Position numbers and translations under genes: made by a program. A stretch of DNA of 59,790 nt, taken from the NCBI GenBank assembly GCA_026399895.1, contig JAPLQC010000056.1, forward strand, positions 2,092 to 61,881. The letters run 5' to 3'. The notes under the pieces were generated by a model. It did no database searches and had not been told where the DNA came from. It saw only the letters and a list, made by a program, of their open reading frames with translations. Positions 19,364-28,330 of the stretch are shown here, piece by piece; position 1 is the stretch's first letter; each line of letters starts with the position of its first letter. This DNA is from Burkholderiales bacterium. GTDB taxonomy: Bacteria > Pseudomonadota > Gammaproteobacteria > Burkholderiales > Burkholderiaceae_D.

Positions 19364-20118
19364 GCGCCATACTCGATAAACAAATTGCACTGGTAACGGG
19401 TGCTTCGCGTGGTATTGGGCGCGCGATCGCGATTGATCTCGCGAAGCATGGTGCTACCGTGATCGGCACCGCCACCAGTGACGCAGGTGCGGCAGCGATC
19501 AGCGAGTACTTGCAAAGCGTGCGCGCGGATGCGGGTCGTGGCGTCGTGCTCAACGTCAATGATGCGGTTGCTTCAGCTGCGTTGATTGACGAGATCAGCA
19601 AAGACATGGGCGGCGTATCGATTCTGGTGAATAACGCCGGTATCACGCAAGATCAACTCGCAATGCGGATGAAAGACGAAGAATGGGACGCGGTTATCGC
19701 AACCAATCTGAGCGCAGTCGGCCGGCTGTCGCGCGCTGTATTGCGCGGCATGATGAAAGCCAAGTACGGCCGCATCATCAACATCACTTCGGTCGTGGGT
19801 TCTGCCGGTAATGCCGGTCAGATGAACTATGCCGCCGCCAAAGCCGGCGTAGCCGGGATGAGCCGCGCACTGGCGCGCGAGATCGGCAGCCGCAATATCA
19901 CCGTGAATTGTATTGCTCCGGGCTTCATTGACACCGACATGACCAAGGCACTCACCGAGCAGCAGGTTGCCGCGCTATTGCAGCAGATTCCGGCCGGCCG
20001 CTTTGGCATGCCGGAAGATATTGCTGCCAGTGTGTCATTTCTCGCATCACCCCAAGCCGGTTATATCACTGGCACGACACTGCACGTCAATGGCGGCATG
20101 TATATGAGCGGGGGCTGA
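19360..20118 (+). CDS. fabG: 3-oxoacyl-ACP reductase
   Basis: This is an NADPH-dependent short-chain dehydrogenase of 252 residues, reducing 3-oxoacyl-ACP to 3-hydroxyacyl-ACP. The nucleotide-binding TGASRGIG is at residues 13-20 and the catalytic residues are Ser144, Tyr157 and Lys161 (YAAAK). The typical NNAG motif and the C-terminal TLHVNGGMYM are present. It starts inside the last codons of fabD; acpP follows after a 131-base gap that carries its own promoter. Confidence 0.97.
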   Translation: MSAILDKQIALVTGASRGIGRAIAIDLAKHGATVIGTATSDAGAAAISEYLQSVRADAGRGVVLNVNDAVASAALIDEISKDMGGVSILVNNAGITQDQLAMRMKDEEWDAVIATNLSAVGRLSRAVLRGMMKAKYGRIINITSVVGSAGNAGQMNYAAAKAGVAGMSRALAREIGSRNITVNCIAPGFIDTDMTKALTEQQVAALLQQIPAGRFGMPEDIAASVSFLASPQAGYITGTTLHVNGGMYMSGG

Positions 20119-20200
20119 TGAATTGCCTTTTTGAGAGTATTAAACGCCGTTCAATGTTGGCAAAAACAAAAGGCAAAACTTAAGTTCCGTATCGCAAACC

Positions 20201-20209
20201 TGATAGAAT
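20201..20209 (+). promoter_or_regulatory. Probable acpP promoter (extended -10)
   Basis: The hexamer TAGAAT at 20204-20209 is preceded by TG and one base, forming an extended -10 element that compensates for a weak -35 (TAAGTT at 20181-20186, 17-base spacing). It lies about 40 bases upstream of acpP, in the only sizeable gap of the fab cluster. A dedicated promoter is expected for acpP, which is needed in far higher amounts than the enzymes. Confidence 0.5.
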
Positions 20210-20249
20210 TCTCTCACTTAAACGTACAACTACCCACTGGAGGATGAAG

Positions 20250-20489
20250 ATGTCTGACATCGAATCGCGTGTAAAAAAAATCGTTGCTGAGCAACTAGGC
20301 GTTGCAGAAGCCGACATTAAAACCGAATCGTCTTTTGTTGACGATCTTGGCGCTGACTCGCTGGATACCGTTGAACTGGTGATGGCGCTGGAAGACGAGT
20401 TCGAAATGGAAATCCCTGACGAGCAAGCCGAAAAAATTACGACCGTGCAGCAAGCTATCGATTACGCCAAGGCGCACGTCAAGGCCTAA
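20250..20489 (+). CDS. acpP: Acyl carrier protein
   Basis: ACP is the acidic 79-residue carrier of growing acyl chains in fatty-acid synthesis. Ser37 in the [10 protein letters not shown] motif is the 4'-phosphopantetheine attachment site, to be modified by AcpS encoded at 32047-32439. Two ATGs are possible. The first (20244) directly abuts the GGAGG at 20239-20243, while the second (20250) has ideal 6-base spacing and gives the family N-terminus [10 protein letters not shown], so 20250 was chosen. Confidence 0.97.
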   Translation: MSDIESRVKKIVAEQLGVAEADIKTESSFVDDLGADSLDTVELVMALEDEFEMEIPDEQAEKITTVQQAIDYAKAHVKA

Positions 20490-20533
20490 GCTTTCCCGCC
20501 CGCACTGCCCAATTTGTCCTCCAGGAGTATTGT

Positions 20534-21781
20534 TTGACTCGCCCCCCTCGACGCCGTGTCGTTGTCACGGGAATGGGATGCGTATCCCCCGTTGGCAACA
20601 CGATTTCTTCCGCATGGCAAGCGCTACTGTCCGGTCAATCCGGCATCGCGACTGTCACTAAATTTGACGCAAGCGCCTTCGCGACCACCTTCGCCGGTGA
20701 GGTGAAGGGCTTTCAAGTGGAAGATTACATCCCCGCCAAAGAAGCGCGGCATATGGATACCTTCATCCACTTTGGTATGGCGGCTGGTATTCAAGCCATG
20801 CAAGACAGTGGCTTGGAAGTTACCGAAGCAAATGCCGAGCGTATTGGTGTGATGGTGGGCTCCGGTATCGGCGGCTTGCCGATGATCGAAGAAACTCACG
20901 GCGAATACGAAAAGCGCGGTCCGCGTCGCATCAGCCCTTTCTTTGTACCTGCCTCGATCATCAACATGATCTCGGGCCATCTCTCCATCAAGTACGGCTT
21001 GAAAGGCCCGAACCTGGCCATCGTTACAGCGTGCACCACGGGTCTGCATTGCATCGGCGAGGCAGGGCGTTTGATTGAGTACGGTGATGCAGACATCATG
21101 ATCGCCGGCGGCGCTGAGTCGACAGTGTCTCCGCTGGGCATAGGCGGCTTTGCCGCAGCGCGCGCTTTGTCGTCGCGCAATGATGATCCGGCAACCGCTT
21201 CGCGCCCATGGGATAAAGATCGCGATGGTTTTGTGCTCGGCGAGGGTGCTGGTGTGATGGTGCTGGAAGAGTACGAACACGCCAAGGCACGCGGAGCAAA
21301 GATCTACGCAGAACTGCTCGGGTTTGGTATGAGCGCTGACGCGCACCACATGACAGCGCCGCTGGAAGATGGTGACGGCGCACGGCGCTGCATGGTCGCC
21401 GCGATGCGCAATGCGGGCATCAACCCCGATCAGGTCGACTACGTTAACGCACACGGCACATCAACCCCGCTGGGAGATGTAGCAGAAACCGTTGCGATCA
21501 AACGCGGCTTAGGTGATCACGCGCACAAGGTGGTAGTGAACTCCACTAAATCCATGACCGGGCATTTGCTCGGTGGTGCCGGTGGCTTGGAGTCGGTGTT
21601 TACCGTCTTGGCGGTTCATCATCAAAAGTCGCCGCCGACTATCAATATCTTTAATCAAGATCCCAACTGCGATCTCGATTATTGCGCCAACACCGCGCGC
21701 GATATGCCAATCAATATCGCTGTTAAGAATTCATTCGGATTCGGTGGCACCAACGGTACGCTGATTTTCGCCAAGGCGTGA
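20534..21781 (+). CDS. fabF: 3-oxoacyl-ACP synthase II (KAS II)
   Basis: FabF elongates acyl-ACP with malonyl-ACP and controls unsaturated chain length. The 415-residue protein has the Cys-His-His triad at Cys167 (TACTTG), His307 ([10 protein letters not shown]) and His344 ([11 protein letters not shown]). The start is a TTG, supported by AGGAG at 20523-20527 six bases away; the downstream sequence [15 protein letters not shown] matches the family N-terminus. It is 44 bases after acpP, the last gene of the fab operon. Confidence 0.97.
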   Translation: MTRPPRRRVVVTGMGCVSPVGNTISSAWQALLSGQSGIATVTKFDASAFATTFAGEVKGFQVEDYIPAKEARHMDTFIHFGMAAGIQAMQDSGLEVTEANAERIGVMVGSGIGGLPMIEETHGEYEKRGPRRISPFFVPASIINMISGHLSIKYGLKGPNLAIVTACTTGLHCIGEAGRLIEYGDADIMIAGGAESTVSPLGIGGFAAARALSSRNDDPATASRPWDKDRDGFVLGEGAGVMVLEEYEHAKARGAKIYAELLGFGMSADAHHMTAPLEDGDGARRCMVAAMRNAGINPDQVDYVNAHGTSTPLGDVAETVAIKRGLGDHAHKVVVNSTKSMTGHLLGGAGGLESVFTVLAVHHQKSPPTINIFNQDPNCDLDYCANTARDMPINIAVKNSFGFGGTNGTLIFAKA

Positions 21782-21803
21782 TGCATCTGCGGCATTGCTG
21801 CTG

Positions 21804-22328
21804 ATGTCGATCGCCTTGTCAGCGACTATCAGGCCTTCGCGTCTGCTGGCAGGGCTTCATTTTGCGATGGCGGCAGTGCTGCTATCGACATCATTCTGGC
21901 TGGTGCAATCGGCCGATTCCTTTGGTTTTTCCTTCTCACTGCCTCACGTGCTGGCCATCCTTTGCGCCATCGCGTCATTTGCGCTCATAGTGCAGCCACT
22001 TCGACGAAGAACAGCCCTGCGCATTGACATAACAGGACTCGGCCAGATCCGGTTGGTAGAGACTTTGCCTAACGCCGAAGCCGGATCGATACCATGGTCT
22101 GATGCTGTAGGCGAGGTGGTTCAACTACGCCAAGGGTCGACGCTCTGGTCATCGTTGATGGTGCTGCGCTTGCAAGCTGTATCGGGTCGAATGACCAACC
22201 TGATATTGCTTCCCGACAGCCTGAGTGATGACGCATTTCGTGCGTTATCGGTCGCCTGTCGCTGGATCGCTGCCAGCCAAGCCAATCACGATGCGCTGAG
22301 CAAGGACATATCGCCTTGGGTTGGTTGA
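21804..22328 (+). CDS. YgfX/CptA-like small membrane protein
   Basis: The product has about 174 residues from the ATG at 21804 (a TTG three codons earlier is also possible; neither has a clear ribosome-binding site). Two hydrophobic helices near the N-terminus (about residues 13-30 and 41-60 of this form) are followed by a soluble domain ending with LLPDSLSDDAFRALSVACRW. That architecture and the 'D-S-L-x-x-x-x-x-R-x-L' segment resemble the YgfX (CptA-type) family, described in E. coli as affecting cell-division proteins and paired with SdhE. No sdhE is seen here. It sits between fabF and rpoE; function is unproven. Confidence 0.6.
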   Translation: MSIALSATIRPSRLLAGLHFAMAAVLLSTSFWLVQSADSFGFSFSLPHVLAILCAIASFALIVQPLRRRTALRIDITGLGQIRLVETLPNAEAGSIPWSDAVGEVVQLRQGSTLWSSLMVLRLQAVSGRMTNLILLPDSLSDDAFRALSVACRWIAASQANHDALSKDISPWVG

Positions 22329-22555
22329 GCTTGTCTCAAGCAGTCTAAGCGACCAAGAGCGAAGCGCCGATAAAAATAACGATACAAGGGCAATCCAGGC
22401 AGACTCGCACGGCTCGAATCAACGCGTTCTTGCGCGTGATCTACCGTCAAAGCCAATGCTCATAAATACGATGACGGCGACCAAAGCCAGAGTCAGTAAC
22501 GCGCACTAGTGCGAACACTTCGCCCGCATGTCGCACTCGTTCGAGGGCATGGGCA

Positions 22556-23158
22556 TTGACGACAGAACGCGATATCGATCAGCTACTCGTTGATCGCGTA
22601 CAGCAGGGTGACAAAAAAGCATTCGAGCTGTTGGTCAGCAAGTATCAGCGCAAGCTGATGCGGCTAGTGTCGCGCCTCGTTCGCGACCAGGCCGAGGCTG
22701 AGGACGTAGTGCAGGAGGCCTTTATCAAGGCCTACCGTGCGCTACCTAAATTCCGTGGCGACTCCGCCTTCTACACCTGGCTTTACCGGATTGGCATTAA
22801 CACCGCCAAGAATTATCTGGTCACTCAGGGACGGCGAGCACCTACCTCGACTGAGGCTGATGCTGAAGAAGCGGAAACTTTTGATGACGGAGAGCATCTG
22901 AGGGATATCAACACCCCTGAGTCCATGCTAGCTACCAAACAAATTGCAGAAACCGTCAATATTGCGATGGAGGCCTTGCCGGAGGAGCTCAGAATCGCGA
23001 TCACGCTCAGGGAGTTGGAGGGTTTGAGCTATGACGAAATCGCCGAGACCATGGGCTGTCCGATCGGTACCGTCCGTAGCCGAATATTTCGGGCGCGTGA
23101 GGCTATCGCAGAGCGCTTGCGTCCGCTGCTCGATACCGCAAGCGACAAGCGCTGGTGA
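22556..23158 (+). CDS. rpoE: RNA polymerase sigma-E (RpoE/AlgU-type ECF sigma factor)
   Basis: The 200-residue ECF sigma factor has region 2 (FELLVSKYQRKLMRLVSRLV to FRGDSAFYTWLYRIGINTAKNYL) and region 4 (ITLRELEGLSYDEIAETMGCPIGTVRSRIFRAREA), joined by an acidic linker. It would direct RNA polymerase to envelope-stress promoters. The start is a TTG with GAGGG 8 bases upstream; MTTERDIDQLLVDRVQQGD matches family N-termini. The next gene encodes its anti-sigma factor. The 227 bases before it contain no gene and I could not fix a sigma-E promoter there. Confidence 0.96.
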   Translation: MTTERDIDQLLVDRVQQGDKKAFELLVSKYQRKLMRLVSRLVRDQAEAEDVVQEAFIKAYRALPKFRGDSAFYTWLYRIGINTAKNYLVTQGRRAPTSTEADAEEAETFDDGEHLRDINTPESMLATKQIAETVNIAMEALPEELRIAITLRELEGLSYDEIAETMGCPIGTVRSRIFRAREAIAERLRPLLDTASDKRW

Positions 23159-23217
23159 AGCCTGGCGCGCTGCGCCGAAACTAAATTCGAACAACAAAAG
23201 CACGAAGGGTTGGATGT

Positions 23218-23457
23218 ATGGCCGAAGGCGAGGATGGCAGCGACAGTCGCGCGGAGCAGATCTCAGCGCTGCTGGACGGCGAGCTAACGATCGATCAAAC
23301 CCGGCTACTGCTGTACCACATGGTGGATGGCGAAGACCGCGAGCGTTGGGATCTTTACCACCTGATTGGTGATGCGCTCCGCGATCCGTCCGGCCAAACT
23401 TTTCTGGCGATGAATCTGGTACCCAGCATCGCAAAGCACTTAAAAAATGAGCAATAG
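23218..23457 (+). CDS. rseA: Truncated RseA-type anti-sigma-E factor (cytoplasmic domain only)
   Basis: The 79-residue protein matches only the N-terminal sigma-binding domain of RseA/MucA: EQISALLDGELTIDQTRLLL, then RERWDLYHLIGDALRDPS. Normal RseA proteins continue with a transmembrane helix and a periplasmic domain (roughly 180-210 residues in all) cut by DegS and RseP to release sigma-E. Here a stop follows directly after HLKNEQ, and no in-frame continuation or frameshifted tail with family sequence is visible in the 187 bases before degP. rseB, usually next, is missing. The protein could still bind RpoE but would be soluble, so envelope signalling must work differently or the gene is a remnant. 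Confidence 0.85.
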   Translation: MAEGEDGSDSRAEQISALLDGELTIDQTRLLLYHMVDGEDRERWDLYHLIGDALRDPSGQTFLAMNLVPSIAKHLKNEQ

Positions 23458-23490
23458 CTGATAGCGAATATTAGGCTGCTCGCCCTTTTT

Positions 23491-23512
23491 CAAGCCGCCA
23501 TCAAGCCGCCAT
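23491..23512 (+). repeat. 11-base tandem duplication in the rseA-degP gap
   Basis: The unit CAAGCCGCCAT occurs twice in direct succession, followed by a third partial CAA start. It lies in the 187-base non-coding stretch where the missing part of rseA and rseB would otherwise be. It may be a trace of past rearrangement, or chance. Confidence 0.7.
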
Positions 23513-23644
23513 CAATCGGCTGATTTGCCGGCTCAAGCGGCATCGCCGCTTTTGCCTTACCATCATTGCCTTAACCCTGATGGCGCTATGGAAACATCGT
23601 ATTCAGGCGATTGATTTTGCCCAAACTCCCACCAAATTAGGCTC

Positions 23645-25126
23645 ATGAACATCTCGCAACGAACCCGTCATCTCTTCTCGGCTGTCACTCTGATTGCGCT
23701 GGCTACTGTGTTCGCGCCGCTTGGCTTTGGCCCTGGCGCTCCGGGGACGGCGCAAGCCGCTGTGCTGCCGGACTTCACTGATCTGGTCGACAAGGTCGGC
23801 CCGGCGGTGGTCAACATCCGCACCACTGAGCGCTCCAAGCAAATGCAGCAGGGTGGTGGTAGCCCCGAAGACGAGGAAATGCAGGAATTTTTCCGCCGCT
23901 TCTTTGGCCAGCCAGCACCGCGTCAGCAGCAACCCGCACCGCGCAACCGTCGCGGCGCACCGCAACAAGACGACCAGCAGGTGCCACGCGGGGTCGGCTC
24001 CGGCTTCATCATCTCAGCCGATGGCTTTGTGCTGACCAATGCGCACGTGATCGAAGGCGCGGATGAGGTGTTCGTGACGCTGACCGACAAGCGCGAATTC
24101 AAAGCCAAGATCATCGGCGCTGACCGCCGCACCGATGTTGCGCTGGTCAAGATTGAAGGTAGTAATTTTCCGCGCCTGACACTGGGTGATTCCAGCAAGC
24201 TGCGCGTCGGCGAGTGGGTGATTGCGATTGGCTCACCGTTTGGTCTTGAGAACACGGTGACCGCAGGTATTGTGTCCGCCAACTCACGCGATACCGGTGA
24301 CTACCTGCCGCTGATCCAGACCGATGTGGCGGTCAACCCAGGTAACTCGGGTGGCCCGCTGATCAATATGCGCGGTGAAGTAATCGGTATCAACTCGCAG
24401 ATTTACAGCCGCTCGGGTGGCTACATGGGCATCTCGTTTGCGGTGCCGATCGGCGAGGCGATGCGTGTGGCTGATCAGCTGAAATCGACTGGACGCGTGA
24501 TTCGCGGTCGCATCGGTGTTCAGATCGGCGATGTATCGAAAGAAGTTGCCGAGTCACTCGGTATGCCGCGCGCACAGGGCGCATTGGTGGCGCGGGTTGA
24601 ACCCGGCAGCCCCGCAGACAAAGCAGGCGTCGAGGCCGGCGACATCATTGTTGCGTTCAACGGCAGCACCATTGATAAGTCGGGTGATCTGCCGCGTATG
24701 GTGGGTAGCACCAAGCCTGGTTCGAAAGCCAACCTGACCGTGCTGCGCAAGGGTAGCAAGCGCGAACTGCCGGTGGTGATCGCTGAAATGGAAGCCGACC
24801 AGACTGCCAAGAAAAAGACCGAAGAGAAACGTAAGCCAGAGCAGACCGCCAATGCGCTGGGACTGATCGTGACTGATCTAACAGATGCGCAGAAGCAGGA
24901 GCTGCGGCTGGATGGCGGCGCAGTCGTTGAGTCCGCCGAGGGCCCAGCAGCTCGCGTTGGTTTGCAGCAAGGCGATGTGATTGTCCGGGTGAATAACACC
25001 GATGTGCGTGATGCAAAGCAGTTAAATGCCTTGGTCGCCAAGCTCGATCCGAAGAAAAATGCCTTGTTGCTGGTGCGACGCGGTGATTCCTCGCAATTCG
25101 TGCCGGTGAAGCCAGCGGCACAGTAA
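23645..25126 (+). CDS. degP: DegP/MucD family periplasmic serine protease and chaperone
   Basis: The 493-residue HtrA-family protease is exported by an N-terminal signal peptide (cleavage likely after the Ala-Gln-Ala near residue 38) and degrades or refolds damaged periplasmic proteins. The catalytic triad is His134 (TNAHVIEG), Asp164 (RRTDVALVK) and Ser235 (GNSGGPL). Two PDZ domains follow (about residues 275-370 and 400-490), separated by a Lys/Glu-rich linker. A Gln/Pro/Arg-rich loop lies at 90-115. It belongs to the sigma-E cluster (rpoE, rseA) and is followed by a strong terminator. Confidence 0.96.
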   Translation: MNISQRTRHLFSAVTLIALATVFAPLGFGPGAPGTAQAAVLPDFTDLVDKVGPAVVNIRTTERSKQMQQGGGSPEDEEMQEFFRRFFGQPAPRQQQPAPRNRRGAPQQDDQQVPRGVGSGFIISADGFVLTNAHVIEGADEVFVTLTDKREFKAKIIGADRRTDVALVKIEGSNFPRLTLGDSSKLRVGEWVIAIGSPFGLENTVTAGIVSANSRDTGDYLPLIQTDVAVNPGNSGGPLINMRGEVIGINSQIYSRSGGYMGISFAVPIGEAMRVADQLKSTGRVIRGRIGVQIGDVSKEVAESLGMPRAQGALVARVEPGSPADKAGVEAGDIIVAFNGSTIDKSGDLPRMVGSTKPGSKANLTVLRKGSKRELPVVIAEMEADQTAKKKTEEKRKPEQTANALGLIVTDLTDAQKQELRLDGGAVVESAEGPAARVGLQQGDVIVRVNNTDVRDAKQLNALVAKLDPKKNALLLVRRGDSSQFVPVKPAAQ

Positions 25127-25146
25127 GTTTCAGTATTGCTTCACAG

Positions 25147-25172
25147 GGGGCTGCTGTAGCAGCCCCTTTTTT
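25147..25172 (+). terminator. Rho-independent terminator after degP
   Basis: A 9-base GC-rich stem (GGGGCTGCT at 25147-25155, AGCAGCCCC at 25158-25166) with a tight loop is followed by six T residues. It sits 20 bases past the degP stop and ends the rpoE-rseA-degP transcript. Confidence 0.93.
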
Positions 25173-25231
25173 CTTGCCGGGACCCTAAGATGTTTACCCA
25201 ACCGGATAACCACCTAAACGCGCCCTGACTA

Positions 25232-25513
25232 ATGCCTTTCTTTACCCTTTACTCGCGTACCTGGTGCCACCTGTGCGACGACATGCTGCAAGCGCTACAG
25301 GCGCTGGTGGGCCATGGCTACCGCGTCGACGTGATCGATGTCGATGCCGATCCAGCGTTGGTAGAGCAGTACGATGAACTGGTGCCCGTCCTGCAGGGTT
25401 GCCTGCCCGGACAGCCGCCGCAAACCCTGTGCCACTACCATCTGGATGCGGCCGCGGTGCAGCGGTTTCTGGATTTGTCGGCCGCCCACGGCGATGGGCG
25501 AAGAGGCGACTGA
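25232..25513 (+). CDS. Glutaredoxin-family protein (thioredoxin fold)
   Basis: This 93-residue protein has a Cys12-His-Leu-Cys15 redox motif directly after a first beta strand (FTLYSRTWCHLCDDM), followed by the beta-alpha-beta pattern VDVIDVDADPALVEQYDELVPVL typical of the glutaredoxin-like DUF836 group. The Val-Pro turn (cis-Pro) is present. It is probably a cytoplasmic disulfide reductase or remnant of that fold; substrate unknown. Its position between degP and lepA is common in betaproteobacteria. Confidence 0.88.
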   Translation: MPFFTLYSRTWCHLCDDMLQALQALVGHGYRVDVIDVDADPALVEQYDELVPVLQGCLPGQPPQTLCHYHLDAAAVQRFLDLSAAHGDGRRGD

Positions 25514-25548
25514 ATCCGGTAGAATGAGGGTCTCGTGAGGTTGTTGCC

Positions 25549-25573
25549 AAGGCGCTCGCCCGAGCGCCTTTTT
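25549..25573 (+). terminator. Rho-independent terminator-like hairpin upstream of lepA
   Basis: A 10-base stem (AAGGCGCTCG at 25549-25558, CGAGCGCCTT at 25561-25570) with a 2-base apparent loop and a T run (25569-25573) lies just 16 bases before the lepA ATG. It can end the glutaredoxin transcript, but it would also lie in the leader of any lepA mRNA started upstream, for example at the TAGAAT at 25520-25525. Confidence 0.85.
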
Positions 25574-25589
25574 CGTATCTGATTGATTC

Positions 25590-27383
25590 ATGAACCACAT
25601 CCGCAATTTCTCCATCATCGCCCATATTGATCACGGCAAGTCGACCCTTGCCGACAGGATCATTCAAATCTGTGGCGGACTCTCCGACCGCGAGATGGAG
25701 GCGCAGGTACTCGACTCGATGGATATCGAGCGCGAGCGCGGTATCACCATCAAGGCGCAGACCGCTGCATTGAGCTACAAGGCGCGCGACGGCAAGGTCT
25801 ACAACCTCAATCTGATTGATACGCCGGGGCACGTCGACTTCAGCTATGAAGTCAGTCGATCGCTTTCTGCCTGTGAGGGTGCGCTGCTGGTGGTCGATGC
25901 GTCGCAGGGTGTCGAGGCACAAACCGTTGCCAACTGCTACACCGCGCTTGATCTTGGCGTTGAGGTCGTGCCGGTACTTAACAAAATCGATTTACCCTCG
26001 GCAGATCCCGATAACGCAATTGCCGAAATTGAAGACGTGATCGGTATCGAAGCCAGCGATGCGGTGCATTGTTCAGCGAAGACCGGGCTCGGCGTAGAGG
26101 ATGTGCTGGAGTCACTGATTGCGAAAGTGCCGCCGCCTGTGGGTGACCCTGATGCGCCGCTGCAAGCGCTGATCGTCGACTCTTGGTTCGACAACTATGT
26201 CGGTGTTGTGATGCTGGTGCGCGTGAAAAACGGCACCCTGCGTCCGAAAGATAAAATCCTACTGATGGCAACCGGTGCTCAGCATCTGGTCGAAAGTGTT
26301 GGCGTGTTCACGCCGAAGTCGGTGTCTCGCGATTCATTGTCGGCGGGGCAGGTGGGCTTCATCATCGCCGGCATCAAGGAACTGAAAGCCGCCAAAGTCG
26401 GCGACACCATTACCTTGGCGGCTAAACCCGCACCTGCGCCACTGCCTGGTTTTAAGGAAGTACAGCCGCAGGTGTTTGCGGGTCTGTTTCCGGTCGAAGC
26501 CAATCAATACGACTCGCTGCGTGACTCTCTGGAAAAACTGAAACTGAATGATGCCGCGCTGATGTATGAGCCCGAGGTATCACAAGCGCTGGGCTTTGGT
26601 TTCCGTTGCGGCTTCTTAGGTTTGCTGCATCTGGCCATCGTGCCGGAGCGTCTAGCACGCGCGTTCGAAATGGCCCTGATCACGAATGCGCCTACAGTGA
26701 TCTCTGAGGTGAAGATGCGCGATGGAACGACCATCATGGTCGACAACCCATCGAAAATGCCCGAGCCTTCCAAGATCGAAGAGATTCGTGAGCCTATCGT
26801 CACCGTCAATCTCTACATGCCACAAGAGTACGTCGGTGCAGTCATCACGCTTTGCACGCAGAAGCGTGGCATACAGATGAACATGACGTACCACGGTAAG
26901 CAGGTGCAACTGACCTATGAAATTCCGATGGCAGAGGTGGTGCTTGATTTCTTTGATCGTCTGAAATCGATTTCGCGTGGTTACGCGTCCATGGATTACG
27001 AGTTCAAGGAATACCGCTCATCCGATGTGGTGAAGGTCGACATGCTGATTAACAGTGAAAAGGTCGATGCACTTGCCATCATCGTGCACCGCTCGAATGC
27101 GCCTTTCCGCGGCCGCGCAGTGGCAGCGAAAATGCGCGAATTGATTCCGCGCCAGATGTTCGATGTGGCGATTCAGGCAGCGATTGGTTCCAACATTATT
27201 TCGCGTGAAAATGTGAAGGCGCTGCGTAAGAACGTGCTCGCCAAGTGCTACGGGGGCGATATCAGCCGTAAGCGCAAACTGCTCGAGAAACAAAAGGCCG
27301 GTAAGAAGCGCATGAAGCAGGTGGGCTCTGTCGAGATCCCGCAGGAGGCTTTCCTGGCGATCCTACAAGTGGAAGACAAGTAA
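25590..27383 (+). CDS. lepA: Translation elongation factor 4 (LepA)
   Basis: LepA (EF4) is a ribosome-dependent GTPase that remodels ribosomes during initiation or stalled elongation. The 597-residue protein starts [19 protein letters not shown] (G1 motif), has [16 protein letters not shown] (G3) and NKIDLP (G4), then EF-G-like domains and the LepA-specific C-terminal domain ([30 protein letters not shown]). Length is typical. lepB starts immediately after its stop codon. Confidence 0.98.
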   Translation: MNHIRNFSIIAHIDHGKSTLADRIIQICGGLSDREMEAQVLDSMDIERERGITIKAQTAALSYKARDGKVYNLNLIDTPGHVDFSYEVSRSLSACEGALLVVDASQGVEAQTVANCYTALDLGVEVVPVLNKIDLPSADPDNAIAEIEDVIGIEASDAVHCSAKTGLGVEDVLESLIAKVPPPVGDPDAPLQALIVDSWFDNYVGVVMLVRVKNGTLRPKDKILLMATGAQHLVESVGVFTPKSVSRDSLSAGQVGFIIAGIKELKAAKVGDTITLAAKPAPAPLPGFKEVQPQVFAGLFPVEANQYDSLRDSLEKLKLNDAALMYEPEVSQALGFGFRCGFLGLLHLAIVPERLARAFEMALITNAPTVISEVKMRDGTTIMVDNPSKMPEPSKIEEIREPIVTVNLYMPQEYVGAVITLCTQKRGIQMNMTYHGKQVQLTYEIPMAEVVLDFFDRLKSISRGYASMDYEFKEYRSSDVVKVDMLINSEKVDALAIIVHRSNAPFRGRAVAAKMRELIPRQMFDVAIQAAIGSNIISRENVKALRKNVLAKCYGGDISRKRKLLEKQKAGKKRMKQVGSVEIPQEAFLAILQVEDK

Positions 27384-28295
27384 ATGACGATGCAATCAAT
27401 ACTGGGCAATTTCGCCCTGATTCTGTTGCTGCTAACGATTGCTACCGGTTTGGTCTGGCTTTACGACAAGCTGCATCATGCACCGAAGCGACGTCGTCTG
27501 GCAGAAGAAGCGCTTGCTGAGTTCGATGCGCGACAGGTCAAGTTGGTCGATAGCGGCATCAAGCCTGATCCCAGCGCGCGCGCTGACTTGGTTGAACGAC
27601 TGCAGCAACAACCTACTTGGATTGCTTACACCGGTAGTTTCTTTCCGGTGATTGCGGCGGTGTTCTTGTTCCGCTCGTTCATGTTCGAGCCGTTCAAGAT
27701 TCCGTCGAGTTCGATGCTGCCGACCCTGCAGATCGGTGATCTGATTCTGGTGAATAAATTCACGTATGGCATACGTCTGCCCGTGGTGAACCAGAAAATC
27801 ATTCCCATCAACGACCCGCAGCGTGGCGACGTGATGGTGTTCAAATTCCCCAAAGACATGTCACTCGACTACATCAAGCGTGTCGTTGGCGTCCCGGGCG
27901 ACACCGTGCTTTATAAGAACAAGCGATTGTCGGTCAACGGTAAAGAGGTCGTGTACGAAAAACTGCCCGATTACCTGGATGAAGATCGGCTGCAATACTT
28001 CGAGCATTACCGCGAAGACCTGACTGGCTTGAGCCATTACGTCCTGAACGATGGCAAGCTGCCGCCCTATGTGCCAAGCCCAGACAACTTCCCGCAGCAT
28101 GAGCTGTGCCGTTACGACCTTGAGGGTTTCGAGTGCAAGGTGCCGGCTGGACATTACTTCATGATGGGCGATAATCGGGACAACAGTTTGGATTCGCGCT
28201 ACTGGGGCTTTGTGCCAGAGAAAAGTATTGTTGGAAAAGCATTTTTTGTATGGATGAACCTGGGTAACTTCAAACGTATCGGCGGATTTCAGTGA
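27384..28295 (+). CDS. lepB: Signal peptidase I
   Basis: LepB removes signal peptides from exported proteins at the periplasmic face of the inner membrane. The 303-residue protein has an N-terminal helix (residues 9-27), a cytoplasmic loop, and a second helix (about 82-99). The Ser/Lys dyad follows: Ser110 in IPSSSMLPT and Lys165 in YIKRVVGVPGD, with GDNRDNSLDSRYWG as the conserved box near the C-terminus. The ATG directly follows the lepA TAA with no gap, a conserved coupling. Confidence 0.97.
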   Translation: MTMQSILGNFALILLLLTIATGLVWLYDKLHHAPKRRRLAEEALAEFDARQVKLVDSGIKPDPSARADLVERLQQQPTWIAYTGSFFPVIAAVFLFRSFMFEPFKIPSSSMLPTLQIGDLILVNKFTYGIRLPVVNQKIIPINDPQRGDVMVFKFPKDMSLDYIKRVVGVPGDTVLYKNKRLSVNGKEVVYEKLPDYLDEDRLQYFEHYREDLTGLSHYVLNDGKLPPYVPSPDNFPQHELCRYDLEGFECKVPAGHYFMMGDNRDNSLDSRYWGFVPEKSIVGKAFFVWMNLGNFKRIGGFQ

Positions 28296-28330
28296 ATTGC
28301 CCGATCGGGAAGCTGGCTGCCCTTGGGGGC

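Noticed and set aside
20624..21454. 276-residue minus-strand open frame inside fabF
   Set aside because: Full overlap with a certain enzyme gene whose triad is intact, and no independent protein-like sequence.
22321..22509. 62-residue frame between the YgfX-like gene and rpoE
   Set aside because: Polar, patternless sequence without a ribosome-binding site.
23590..23620. Possible sigma-E promoter before degP (GGAAAC, then TTGATT)
   Set aside because: The -35 is only a partial match to GGAACTT and the -10 does not match TCAAA or TCTGA.
23523..23648. A frame after rseA (RLKRHRRFCLTIIALTLMALWKHR) that looks like a basic helix plus a membrane helix
   Set aside because: It is not in the rseA frame, has no start, and gives no RseA family sequence; taken as chance.
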